Positions 54,041-64,000 of a stretch of DNA of 64,000 nt are shown here, piece by piece. The stretch covers positions 3,973,001 to 4,037,000 of the forward strand of contig OZ025215.1 in assembly GCA_964019055.1 (NCBI GenBank), in the 5' to 3' direction. This stretch comes from Anthopleura xanthogrammica (Eukaryota; Cnidaria; Anthozoa; Actiniaria; Actiniidae). Under the pieces are notes generated by a model. The model searched no databases. It was not told where the DNA came from and saw nothing but the letters and a program-made list of their open reading frames with translations. Numbering within the stretch: position 1 is the stretch's first letter; every line of letters begins with the position of its first letter. The position numbers and the translations under genes were made by a program.

Positions 54041-57000
54041 CTGTGAGTCAAAAGAAACCCAAGAACATTAATGACATTTCTTGGAAAGAGGAATATAACC
54101 CTCAGTGCTAGTTGCAGTAGACGAGAACAGGGGTGTTGTAAGGGAGCACTAGGGGGCTTGGGAACTTCTTTCCCATAATACATGCACATGCTCTCAGCCA
54201 TGGCCAGTCAGAATGTGAGATTTTTAAAAGTTATTTTATATTGACTATTAATTGCTATCACTCAATCAGAACAGTCATTAATAACAATGCAACGGAAACA
54301 ACAAATACACAACTGACAGCTAGAATATAACTAAGTAAAAATGATAACGAGCTCCTGTGAAATCATATTAAAAACTGTTCCAATACACACATCAAGCATT
54401 CCGCGCTACTGCTCTAAGCGCATGCTCAGGGGATTAAAAAGTGAGATAATATTTTGTAAAACATGTTATAATTTAGGATCATGTACCGTTAAGCAAATTT
54501 TGAGTTAAATACACCAAAAAATTGCATATTTTACAAAATATTATCCCACTTTTTAATCCCCTGAGCATGCACTTAGAGCGGTAGCGCGGAATGCTTGATG
54601 CATGTATTGAGTGATAGTGACTAATAGCCACTAAATAAAAAATATTATACACTACCAATTTGATTTGATAATTTCATGGAATTAGTGTTTGCACACTACA
54701 ACACCCATGCCACTAGATGCATAATTTATCTTGGAATGTGTGGTGATGTGTTAAAAGCTTATTGTACCACTACGGTGCCTGTGTATACTCAGTCCCCTTC
54801 ACAGTTCCTAGCACCATCTTGAAAGGTAGTTGACCTTGAGGTGACCTTGCAATGATAGAGACCTTTTTTAACATTTTGGACTATTATCCACATATCTCTA
54901 CAATTTCTGTCCTTACAAGGTCTGACACCTAATGTCTCGCTTCGAAGCAAAGGCACAGCTTCATTTCAAGATGGCACAGGGAACTGTCAAAGTCAACACA
55001 AGGAATATCAAATGGTACCAAATAGTGTACTCACCAAATCCTTGACTCTACTTTTGAGTGAGTTAATAACAAGACTTTTATTGGACCTGCAACATGCATA
55101 ACATTAAGACGCCATTAATATTTCTACCTGAATAAACAATAAACATGGTGAAGCACTTTCTTCAACCATGGGACATTCATCTTGAATCAATGCAGAGGTC
55201 AGACAAATGATGAACATTTATCAGCATTATCGTTGAAGTGTGACTCACAAAACTCACAAACTCAAAAAAAATATTCCAAAGTGCCATGTTTGTAAAAAGG
55301 ATTTCGATTTATGGGGTTCAAAATGCTGGTTTGCAAATGAGACATCAAACTTCCGTTATAATATAAGGTCATAATAATAGGGTTTTTTAGGTTGTGAATA
55401 ATGTTTGCCATTTCAGACCATGTGCCATTTCATTTGGTAGTTAACAAAGGGATAATACTCAAGGGAATGGTTTGAATACAATACAATTATTTTTACTTAT
55501 TTATTTATACTTTTATTTATTACTTAGGTTATAAATATTGACAAAGCAATTTAGTGTTATACTAAAAAAGTAAATATTACTCAAAATAACTTAAAAGCTA
55601 ATCTGGTGGAGTAACAATATTCAGAATACTAAACAGGTTTAACACCTACCCTTTTTCAATCTCTTCTTTCTCATCTTTGGGGGAGGTCTTCTCATCTGAT
55701 GACTGATTAGCATCTGAAGACACAAATACAGACATGCTCAATCACTTTTGAAAAATAGAATCAAGCAATTATGTTGCAAATAATGGTCATCTGCACACTC
55801 GGGTGCTGCAATTCAGGGCTTGAAATAATGGCCAGTCAGTCGTCAGTCATTTCTGGCTCAATGTTACTGGTCAAAATGACCTGGCGGCAAGGCAAAGATT
55901 TGATAGACAAGTTCCAATAGACCCCTTGCAGCACGTTTGAATGCAGCTCAGTTTGGAGGGCAAAACAAAAGAATTTCAGACTACTGAGAATTGGAACCTA
56001 TTGTTTTGCCCTCCAAATTGAGCTGCATTCAAACGTGCTGCAAGGGGTTTATTCTGGCCGGACACTGTCCATTGGCAATGGCTGATATTTCAAGTCCAGG
56101 TAATTTCATCTGCTGCTCCTGTCTACAACCACTGATCCAGGTTTAAAGTGGATGGCAAATATTCACTTTAATTCCAGTAATAAAGCCTTTTGAACAAATG
56201 AGCAAGTCCTACCACAGTACTTCTGACCACCTTCTAACAATTACTTTGCATTTAAAGGAACTATCTTTGATTTTCCATAAGCTTACAGTTTTTTAATAAC
56301 CTAACTCCTATTTTCTTACCTCCTTCGTCTTCAGACCAGCGACTTCTTGTAGGTGTACTTCTGGATGCAGGAGAGTTCTCACCACTGAAAACAATAACAG
56401 AGATTACATTCAAAACTTATTTTTTCTTATGTTAGGGTTCCAGAGACTCTCACCAGAACCTGCAGTGGCTGAGGCAAGGAATATCAGTAAAAAAACCTAG
56501 GATTTAGAGGTACTTCAACTTAGGGTATTCTTATCAAAATTTTCAAAAGTTTTAAAATGTTGTTGAATGACATTAAATGGCAATACCTCAAGACTGCTCC
56601 TCTTAAGGCTTGTCGTGCACGATCTTCTGCAGGCTCATCGGCACTACAGGGTATGATATCACTTTCACTATATCTAGACAACATGGTTAAGGGTAAAAAC
56701 ATACATCATAATAACGGCACAGGATATTTATATTCATCAGTTGAATCATTAATCATTGTGCTGACTCATCAGGATTTATAGTCATCTTCACAGTTCACTG
56801 TCCCATCTTGAAAGGCAGTTGTGACTTGTGCGTCGAAGTGAGACATAAGGTAGTAACCTTGCAATAGTAGGACACCTAGGACAATAAATCATTCACATGT
56901 CATGTATCATTGCAAGGTCACCTCATGTCTTGCTTCGATGCAAAGCCATGGCTATCTTTCATGATGGCACAGGGAACTGTGAAGGGGACTATTCATATTT

Positions 57001-60000
57001 ATCCCATCCCAAGTCATTTACTACAATCAGTTAACAAGCATTGTAAAGGATACTGAGGTTTGCCATATTCTTCTGAGTCATCACCATCAATGTTCAAGTC
57101 ACCATCATCTTCTGCACTCTTTCTCTTGATGCCAGTTTGAAACCCTGAAGCTGGAACAAACAATAATTGTGATGATAAATGCAAGGGAAAAAGAATGAAA
57201 AAGAATCCCTAACAACAGAATAATAACAACAACAATAACTAGCAAAATCAGCAATGTCATGAACAACAACAGCAAAAATGGTAGCATCAACTGCAGCAGC
57301 AATAACGGCAGCAACAAGAACAGCAGCAGCAACAAAAACATTGTATCATTGGTATTGGTATTGCTCGCTGAAAGTACAACATGAAATGCCCTTGTTTTAC
57401 ACGATAAAGAAAACGGTTACACTGAAAAATATTAGCTCATCTTTGTTGATTTTCGTTTCAGTTCAAGCGCCGCTAAAAGATGCCACTTAACTCTAAAACT
57501 GGGGTACTTATTGAGTAAAAACTTGAAATGATAATAAAAAGATTTAAGCACATAAATTTCACTAACGTTGTTGCCATCCTACAGCTTAAAGTCCCTCATC
57601 ATGCAGTTTCAAATGATTTAGAATAGAAAAGGCCATACCTTTGAAGCCACCCTCTAGCAAAGAGGTAGCACGTATTCTTGTCTGACCTGCCCACTCATAC
57701 TCCTCAAATGTTGCTTGACCATTGACTTCTTCGTTACCATCTCTCTAAAGATACAGGAAGGTCGAGGTCAGGTAGTGCAAAATAAGTGGTGTACTTTTCA
57801 TCATAATGGCTATTACACAAAAGGCATTTATAGCATGACACCCAAATATATGACCACATTTAATGTATTCGCATACTTCTATACACAGGCCTTTTGCTGC
57901 CAAATGAGCTGTAACACTGACACCTTATTTGGTAAAACCAGACACCTTTGCATTGAAAAGAGTTGGTTTAACACACAAAAGCCAGTGCATAAAAGCATAC
58001 AAATATTAAATTATGTGTTCATACTATTGTGTGTCGCACCTTGTGTATACAGCGCTAAAAATAAAGGCTGCTTAGTGACTGGACATGATGACCAGCAACT
58101 TGTAATCTCCTGCATTATTAAGAGATCAGTGTAAACTGAATTAGAACTATACAATCCATTAGTTTGGCTAACCTTTTTAAGACAAGCTTCCACATGAGAA
58201 TTAAGTTCCTCTCCACTTCCATGGATAACTGACTCACACACTGGACATGTCGCTGATCGTAAACCTGATGGACCTTCGTCGTTCTTATCATGCAAGTAGG
58301 ATGGGTTGACAGGGGAACCTAAAAGATAATATAAATGCAATAATTATTATCTATTAATCTCACAGAATTATGATTGCTAAATATAATTACACTGTTGAGG
58401 GGGAGTCAGGATGGTGTGGTCCAAGGTAAAACACTCACCATTGCCTGTTTTCATTTACCTGACTTTGGAATTTGGTAAAGGTCAATGAGCTCTTTCTGGC
58501 TATGTGAGTTTTGTGTTGTCATCATCTCAATTCACCATTTGACCTCTAGGCTTTCACGTGATGGATCATGTTACGGTCACCAAAAAGTTCCGACATTGTT
58601 GTTGAGTTGCCACACGATCGTACTAACTTTTATACAATTTATGGACTTGATTTGTTTCTTCTGTTCTCAAATTTTTATCAAAACTTCTTTAAAAATAAAG
58701 TATTTAGATAGTTCCACTAACATTTTGAGAACAGAATAAACAAATCAAGTAGATAATTTGTATAAAAGTTAGTACGATCGTGTGGCAATTCAACAACAAT
58801 GTCCGAACTTTTTGGTGACTGTAACATGATCCACCATGTGAAAGCCTAAGGTCAAATGGTGAATTTACGAACTTGTTTCCAGTCCCTCACAGTATAAAAT
58901 CAGGCAATGTTATCATGAGGTGCATGAATCAATAACATCAGGCAAATCAACTTGACTTACAGGCTAATTGGCTGTGGGTAAATTAACTGTGTGTGAGTGA
59001 AATGACGGCAGGAAAATTGACTTGAACAAGAAACGACCAGATACCCCCTTCACTGAAGTAGCTCTAGATATTTTCTTGTTCTACATTAAATTGTTTTTTT
59101 TTACTCTTTGTCTGGTCTATTAACTTACTCTGTGCACTTCTTGATCTTGTAGACTTTGACCCACGACCTACAAGAAAATACATCCAAGCTTATTACACAA
59201 TGAAGTATTTTGGTTTCTCAATCTGAAGAAACAGCCCTACTATAAAGTAGAGTTTTTCTCTTTGTGATATAAGAAACTAGCATATCCATACCTGTTCTTG
59301 CCATTCTATTAGCACACACTCTGAGGTATGTCTGTAACAAACAATGACTCTAATTAGCACTTCTAATCTGATTATAACAGGGCAGTAGCAGGGGGAGGGG
59401 CCGGGGGGCTGAGCCCCCCCAATAATTTTGGTGTTCTGTATATTGAACTTGAAAATTTTAGGTGTGTTACTAATACATAGGGCGTTTTAGAATATAACCC
59501 AGGAGGCCCAGGTCCCCCCTCCTCAATCGTGCCGGAGTTTTTTTTTTGTTTTGGGTTAGCTGTTTTTTTGAGGTGGGCGCTCTTTTAGGTTGGGGGTCTT
59601 GGGTCCCCCCTGTGCCAAAATCCTGGCTATGCCCCTGTAACTCCCAATACTTTTAACATGCCCCCCCCCCCAATATTTTTGGCCTTGCTATGGCCCTGTA
59701 TAATAATTCAAAACCTGGCCTTATTTCTAGCTGTTATTACCTGGTGTCTCGTACTGGCAGGAGTGTCGTCGTTTGGGATGCCAAGTTCATTCTCTTGTTT
59801 CACTCTTTTGTTCATAAGGTGAACCTGAGCCTAGAATATTCAAAATATATTAAGTTATTAATAAATCCCAGTAATATATCCCTTAAGACCCAGTTTGTTA
59901 TATGGTTTGTTCAATAGCTGGACTAACCTATAGAGTCTTACAATAGACAATTTCACGGTTGTCGTCACTCAACCTCAGCCTCAATAGTGTGTAATATATT

Positions 60001-61357
60001 CTTCAGAGTTTGACTACAGCTCACGGTAATTTAAGGAATGTACACATTATCAAACAATTGAAACACTTAAAAATTCCACAGGCTTTAGTCAAATTCTAAA
60101 GAATAAATTACATGCTATCGATGCTGAGGTTGATCAACAAGAAGTGTGAAATGGTTTATTAACTTGACATAAGCTTGCTCTTTCAAATTTTTATTGTTGA
60201 ATGGCTAGCTCCATGAATAGACATCCAAAGAACCACTCATTCTTTACTTTTTATATCAGATACGGCATGCATACATGTACATACAGATACGGCACGCATA
60301 CATATACATACAGATACGGCATGCATACATGTACATACAGATACGGCATGCATACATGTACATACAGATACGGCATGCATACATGTACATACAGATACGG
60401 CATGCATACATGTACATACAGATACGGCATGCATACATGTACATACAGATACGGCATGCATACATGTACATACAGATACGGCATGCATACATGTACATAC
60501 AGATACGGCATGCATACATGTACATACAGATACGGCATGCATACATGTACATACAGATACGGCATGCATACATGTACATACAGATACGGCATGCATACAT
60601 GTACATACCTGTACTTTCCTGGCTTGAATAGAAGATTCTCGTTGACTTCTTCTTGTTTTTCTAAAAAATGCATTGAAGACACATTACTGTGATTCTCAAT
60701 ATTCTGCAAACTCTGTGGTTGCGAGTTGCCCATTCACTGCTGCCAGTCAAAAATATAAAAGGTACTAACTGATTAGTTTTGATTGACCACCGCGAAAAAC
60801 CAATTTCACAACAAGCCGTTGAATTGTCTAAGTTCCCAGAATATTGAGAATAGCAGTAAAAGATAGCCCCAGGAATATACATGCTCCTCTAAGGTATGGC
60901 ATTTTTGGGTGGACAGAGATATGGGATAGCATAATTCGCAGTTACTAAAAATAGATATTGCTAAGCCTTGTGGGATCAAAATGCAGAGAAGCTTTGTAAA
61001 AAAGGCTTCGGTTACAAGAACATCAATATCAATCGAAAAACCAGTTTTCCACGAATTAGAAATAACAAGACAACAAAGCCTTGTTGCAGCAAATAAGCAT
61101 GTGTTCTGAGCTTGGCTTGTCTGCATTTCAGTCCCATGATGCAATATTGTGCTGTCATCCGTGGAAAGTGCTATAACTATACCTAATACTCTTTGGCTTA
61201 TTCAATTTCTAATTTAGATGATATTAAAAAATTCCCTACCTCATCTCTTCATTTGTCTTTTCCATTTCCCAAGCAAAATGACTTTCCATCTCTCCAGGTC
61301 TAATTGTTATCCCACATATTGGACAGCAAGGAGTTTTGCCTGACTTTTTTGTTTTGG
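53152..61357 (-). CDS. RNF220: E3 ubiquitin ligase RNF220, 3' part (15 exons, 379 aa)
   Basis: Exons in transcript order: 61357-61240, 60660-60609, 59824-59741, 59331-59292, 59167-59129, 58318-58173, 57744-57639, 57150-57054, 56673-56587, 56384-56320, 55713-55650, 55086-55035, 54040-53996, 53378-53304, 53223-53152. All are GT..AG and phases agree; total 1142 nt, ending in TGA. Landmarks match RNF220: CCPICGITIRPGEMESHF zinc motif, YLRVCANRMAR, FEEYEWAGQTRIRATSLLEG, DDSEEYGKPQYSESDIIPC, QALRGAVL, a coiled coil before the RING (LVINSLKSRVKDL), then RING CLIC..CWHVHCEECWMRTL..KKLCPQC and the C terminus SPSDLRRIYL. RNF220 builds ubiquitin chains on nuclear and developmental regulators. The first exon here begins mid-codon, so N-terminal exons lie upstream, probably past the window. 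One extra zinc-finger exon is present (58318-58173). Confidence 0.95.
53396..53815. repeat. AAC/AAT/AGC trinucleotide microsatellite in RNF220 intron
   Basis: 420 bp of mixed AAC, AAT and AGC triplets starting 18 bp upstream of the acceptor of exon 53378-53304, so it occupies the zone where a branch point and polypyrimidine tract are expected. On the transcribed sense the tract is GTT/ATT/GCT-rich, which still supplies pyrimidines. Confidence 0.95.
53858..53962. mobile_element. MITE, shortened copy of the 52516-52666 family
   Basis: CACCTTCCATACATAGGTTC at left, GATTGAATGCTTTGTCTGTG in the core, and GAACCGAGGTATGGAAAACG at right. It ends about 30 bp from the donor of RNF220 exon 54040-53996. 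Confidence 0.72.
54240..54640. mobile_element. 400-bp MITE with about 80-bp inner arms
   Basis: CATCAAGCATTCCGCGCTAC, GCATGCTCAGGGGATTAAAA and GATAATATTTTGTAAAA at 54390-54464 are mirrored at 54530-54605. Weaker outer arms (GACTATTAATTGCTATCACT, and AGTGATAGTGACTAATAGCC) extend it to both sides. Confidence 0.82.
54790..54992. mobile_element. MITE (AGTCCCCTTCACAGTTCC family), copy 1
   Basis: Left end AGTCCCCTTCACAGTTCCTA, then ATCTTGAAAGGTAG; right end TTCAAGATGGCACAGGGAAC/TGTC. The inner CCTTGCAATGATAGAGACC is shared with the copy at 61.7 kb. The right end is degenerate. Confidence 0.72.
55087..55649. other. RNF220 intron
   Basis: Contains a fragment CCATTTCAGACCATGTGCCA/TTTCATTTGG near 55410 related to the MITE arms at 18.0 and 18.8 kb. 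Otherwise AT-rich and unassigned. Confidence 0.45.
55917..56053. mobile_element. MITE (TAGACCCCTTGCAGCACG family), copy 2
   Basis: Same arms as 11578-11713 (ATAGACCCCTTGCAGCACGT..GGAGGGCAAAACAA) with the 30-bp core in the opposite orientation. Lies in an RNF220 intron. Confidence 0.87.
56778..56993. mobile_element. MITE (AGTCCCCTTCACAGTTCC family), copy 2
   Basis: Left ATAGTCATCTTCACAGTTCA, right GGCACAGGGAACTGTGAAGG/GGACTATT, with ATCTTGAAAGGCAGTTG and TTGCAATAGTAGG internally. Confidence 0.78.
57225..57345. repeat. Imperfect AAC/AGC microsatellite in RNF220 intron
   Basis: About 120 bp of CAACAAC and CAGCAGCAAC words, interrupted. Confidence 0.85.
58173..58318 (-). CDS. RNF220: RNF220 exon with UBZ-like C-x2-C-x11-H-x3-C finger
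   Basis: This phase-matched exon encodes CPVCESVIHGSGEELNSHVE followed by ACL, the spacing of UBZ4-type ubiquitin-binding fingers (C-x2-C...N-x-H-x3-C-L). From memory of the vertebrate protein, this position between the RVRANR-like and EEYEW blocks lacks such a finger. The finger could bind ubiquitin next to the ligase RING. Confidence 0.8.
58530..58865. mobile_element. 336-bp MITE with about 140-bp arms in RNF220 intron
   Basis: ATTCACCATTTGACCTCTAG, CTTTCACGTGATGGATCATG and CCACACGATCGTACTAACTT at left are mirrored by AAGTTAGTACGATCGTGTGG, CATGATCCACCATGTGAAAG and GGTCAAATGGTGAAT at right. The arms are about 90 percent identical by eye. Confidence 0.9.
59345..59700. other. G/C-run-rich RNF220 intron segment
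   Basis: Contains GGGGCCGGGGGGCTGAGCCC, CCCCCCC runs and TGGGTCCCCCCTG, resembling a decayed dispersed repeat. Nothing coding. Confidence 0.45.
60254..60607. repeat. 27-bp minisatellite, about 13 copies, touching an RNF220 splice donor
   Basis: Unit CAGATACGGCATGCATACAT/GTACATA repeats with only one variant unit (CACGCATACATATACATA near 60292). Twenty-seven is a multiple of three, so several frames stay open and give artefact peptides such as RYGMHTCTY. The array ends exactly where the intron of exon 60660-60609 begins (donor GTATGTACATG on the minus strand). Confidence 0.97.
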
Positions 61358-61667
61358 CTGAAGGTAAAATGAGAAAAATACAGTTATTTAAGTCTGAGTA
61401 TTGTATGAGAAAAAGGGTAGAAAAGACAGCTAGGGATAGAATGCTATGGTACTAGAAGTCTTCTTTCACTTCTCTATGCTCTACACTTGGTGCACATTTT
61501 TTTATGAAGTGCACTACATGATCTGCAGAAAAACCCTTGTGACAAGAAAAAGTAGATTGTAATACAAAACTCAATACACAATGGTGTGTTCCCCAAACCA
61601 CTGCACTGGTAACCCAGTCCTTAAAGTGCCATAAAACGAGCAACAAATTTGTGCAACCTGTCGCACA

Positions 61668-61924
61668 ACATTGTTACAAGTTGCATAATAGTCCCCTTCA
61701 CAGTTCCCTGTGCCATCTTGAAAGGTAGACTTGCCTTTGCATTGAAGTGAGACAAATGGTGATCTTGCAATGATAGGGAGATGTAAATAATTGTCCAAGG
61801 TGTTAAAAAAGGTCTCTATCATTGCAAGCTCACGGTTTGTCTCCCTTCCAAGCAAAGGCAAGTCTACCTTTCAAGATGACGCAGGGAACTGTGAAGGGGA
61901 CTATTATACAACTTGCAACAATGT
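61668..61924. mobile_element. MITE (AGTCCCCTTCACAGTTCC family), copy 3, most complete
   Basis: Left TTGCATAATAGTCCCCTTCA/CAGTTCCCTGTGCCATCTTGAAAGGTAGAC, right AGTCTACCTTTCAAGATGAC/GCAGGGAACTGTGAAGGGGACTATTATACAA. Further outward TTGTTACAAG and CTTGCAACAA also pair. Confidence 0.88.
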
Positions 61925-64000
61925 GGTGAAGGGGACAATTGTTAATGTTGTTCGTATTACTACCCCTTCCAACAACAAAAGTTTGCCATGTAACTTTGTT
62001 GCAGAAGTAGAAGCTCTTAAGTGTGGTAATACAAACAACATGGTAAGTGTGGTAATACAAACAACATTTACTATAATTTTGCTGCTTGTATTACAGCACC
62101 TTTAGGACCGACCAAATATCAGCAGTTGGCAAAAAAGGCAAAAAAAAAAAAATTATGGCAATAAGCACAACATGCGCAGGCTGCCTCTCTTCAGTGTGAA
62201 CATGAGATATTTTATTTGTCAGACCCACTGCTTCCTGTAGTTAGAGGTGTTTATTGGGTCTCCCCATGCTTTGAGGGACTTCCCTACATTCCCCTTGTTT
62301 TCCTCCCACTGCAACAATTTAACCCTTTCTTCCAGATCTGATGTAACTGGTCTATAGCACTATCCCTGGGATAATAGATTAAAGAAATCATGAAGAATTC
62401 CTCTTTTTAATCAGACGACAGATCTTACTGCATTGCAAAATGATACAATTTTTAAATTGCACAGTCAAATAACAGCCACTAGCAACACAAACATATATCC
62501 AAAAATTTCATTAACAAGATAGGGTTATTGAGATAGTGGCCCTTATTTGATAAGACGGCTTAGCTGTCACATGGTACATGGAACTATTATTAGAGAAATC
62601 CTGACAATGATTCATAAAAGACCTGATGATTGAGCTTAGGCTTCTAATTATACTATCATTAAAAGTCAATGTTAGCTTTTCATAAAGGCTTGAGTCAAGG
62701 ACAACGCAAACATTCTTCTCAGATATTTTAGCTTAGCTGGATTACAAAGAATTAATGTGTTCTTGCTATACAAAATAGATAGGATTACTTGATTAAAAGA
62801 ATTATAAAAGAAAAACCCTAAAATAGGTTATTTTGAACTTTAAAGAAAAAATGTTTTCGTTTTAATAACCAGCTAGCTCTAAGAAAATTTCATTAATGTA
62901 AAAACAAAAAAAAAAACAAATGTGGGACTTAAGACATTGATTCTCACAGAAATACAAAACAGCCCTTCTTAGATTAAAAATGCAAACCTAGGAGTGAATA
63001 AAGGAAAAAAAAATCATTCAGTTTTTGAGAGTAATGTACAAATCAAGTTGAATTTTTAGTTTTATGAGAAAATAATAATCAAGTAAAAAATTGATTTAAA
63101 TGAGTAGGAGATAAGAACTGATTTAAAGCAATACTAGGATGAGAAAAATGACATACATTACATGTACCTTAAACAAATTCGTGAAATTATTCTTGGTGTT
63201 ACGTTAGAAATGCTACTTTGTAAATTATGCAAAAAAACAGAGAAGCAGAAAACAACATTTAATTTATCTGTTTAACTAAAGTTCCAACCAGCAAGAAAGA
63301 CTATTAATAGAGTGGCCACAGTTCTAAGCATTTACAAGCACTCCTGACTACCAAAACATGTTTCAAATTGAGTGTTCTTTTTCCAAACAATGCAACTGGT
63401 AAAAAGCAACACATTTCAATGTACTGTATCTACGTTGTTTATATGTGTCTAGTAGTTAAGAATGAGTCATGTTTCAGGTGACTGCTTTAATACAAAATAG
63501 TGCCACTCGCCCCAACATATAGAATTACTTGACTGCATTTTTTATTGTCATTAACACAGCTTATAATGCTATTTCATCATCTCAACAGTTAAAATCATGG
63601 AATGAATGACGTTTTTTTTATCAACCGTCAGAAGTTACACTCGTATATGTTAATACAATGGCTTTAGAAATCTACAGGTTAATTATTTTGTGTTATTTGT
63701 GCTAGATAATGATAGAAACTTGACCATGCTATAATTCCTTTATTTCTGATTTCAAGATCTATTGAACATATTATACAATTACAAGGTTGGTATAGGTTTT
63801 CCTTTCCTGTGAACTAAACCATCCTGTAATTTCTAATCCAATACTCATTTAACACGGCATTAGGGACATTACTTTTGATATACTATCTCTGTCCTTGGAT
63901 TGTGTTGTATAATAATATATTAGGGATTCATAATTCTCAGACTGTCTTGTGAATAATTATCCGATACACAGAATAATCTAACTGAAGAGATAAAGTAGGA
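61925..64000. other. Unassigned AT-rich DNA, probably RNF220 intron or upstream
   Basis: GGTAATACAAACAACAT is repeated near 62023-62067 and a poly-A run is at 62144. I found no exon that could complete the mid-codon start of the RNF220 exon at 61357, so the missing N-terminal exons are likely to the right of this window. Confidence 0.45.

Noticed and set aside
58011..58340. 109-codon single-exon ORF near 58.2 kb
   Set aside because: Its real coding part is the RNF220 exon 58318-58173; the rest reads into introns.
60254..60607. Regular 27-bp repeats as a possible CRISPR array
   Set aside because: Units are head-to-tail with no unique spacers, in a eukaryotic intron. It is a minisatellite.

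Overview
This window looks like nuclear DNA from an invertebrate animal, most likely a cnidarian such as a stony coral. The phylum is inferred from the mix of content, not proven. It shows genes split by short-consensus introns (GT..AG, phases that join exactly), a tRNA-Tyr with a short intron, non-LTR retrotransposon fragments, many short inverted-repeat elements (MITEs), long microsatellites, and a large NLR-like gene of the kind expanded in corals.

Layout. 1-2200 is a perfect 799-bp inverted repeat around a 602-bp spacer that holds the C-terminal end of a RecQ-type helicase. 2.2-8.3 kb is mostly non-coding, with a Myb/SANT-like single-ORF gene (4881-5789), one isolated first exon resembling a Crypton/tyrosine-recombinase-derived family (6380-6500), a tRNA-like relic and several hairpin elements. 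8346-13991 (minus) holds a seven-exon gene, reconstructed here with matching phases: a 790-aa protein with two calponin-homology domains in tandem. 16408-17566 is a DNA-transposon-like element with 19-20-bp inverted ends, an ATGT target duplication and a cysteine-motif ORF. 18-20 kb is a cluster of MITEs. 20.1-31.2 kb is a tandem segmental duplication that carries three 5'-truncated LINE copies and nine exon-like modules flanked by splice consensus. 31.4-32 kb is an ATTC microsatellite.

35852-45448 is the most striking locus: a HEPN (DZIP3-like) + NB-ARC STAND ATPase followed by about 60 nearly identical 126-bp (42-aa) TPR repeats. The frame is unbroken for 3198 codons except for four in-frame stops, two pairs that each sit at one repeat position. 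The domain order (putative RNase HEPN effector, nucleotide-switch ATPase, repeat sensor) is that of innate immune receptors.

46-53 kb holds a decayed LINE, a short tandem repeat, tRNA-Tyr and MITEs. 53152-61357 (minus) is the 3' part of RNF220, an E3 ubiquitin ligase: 15 exons, 379 residues, RING at the C terminus and an additional UBZ-like zinc finger. Its introns carry at least seven MITEs and a 27-bp minisatellite that starts at a 5' splice site. 61.9-64 kb shows no recognisable exon; RNF220 N-terminal exons probably lie beyond the right edge.
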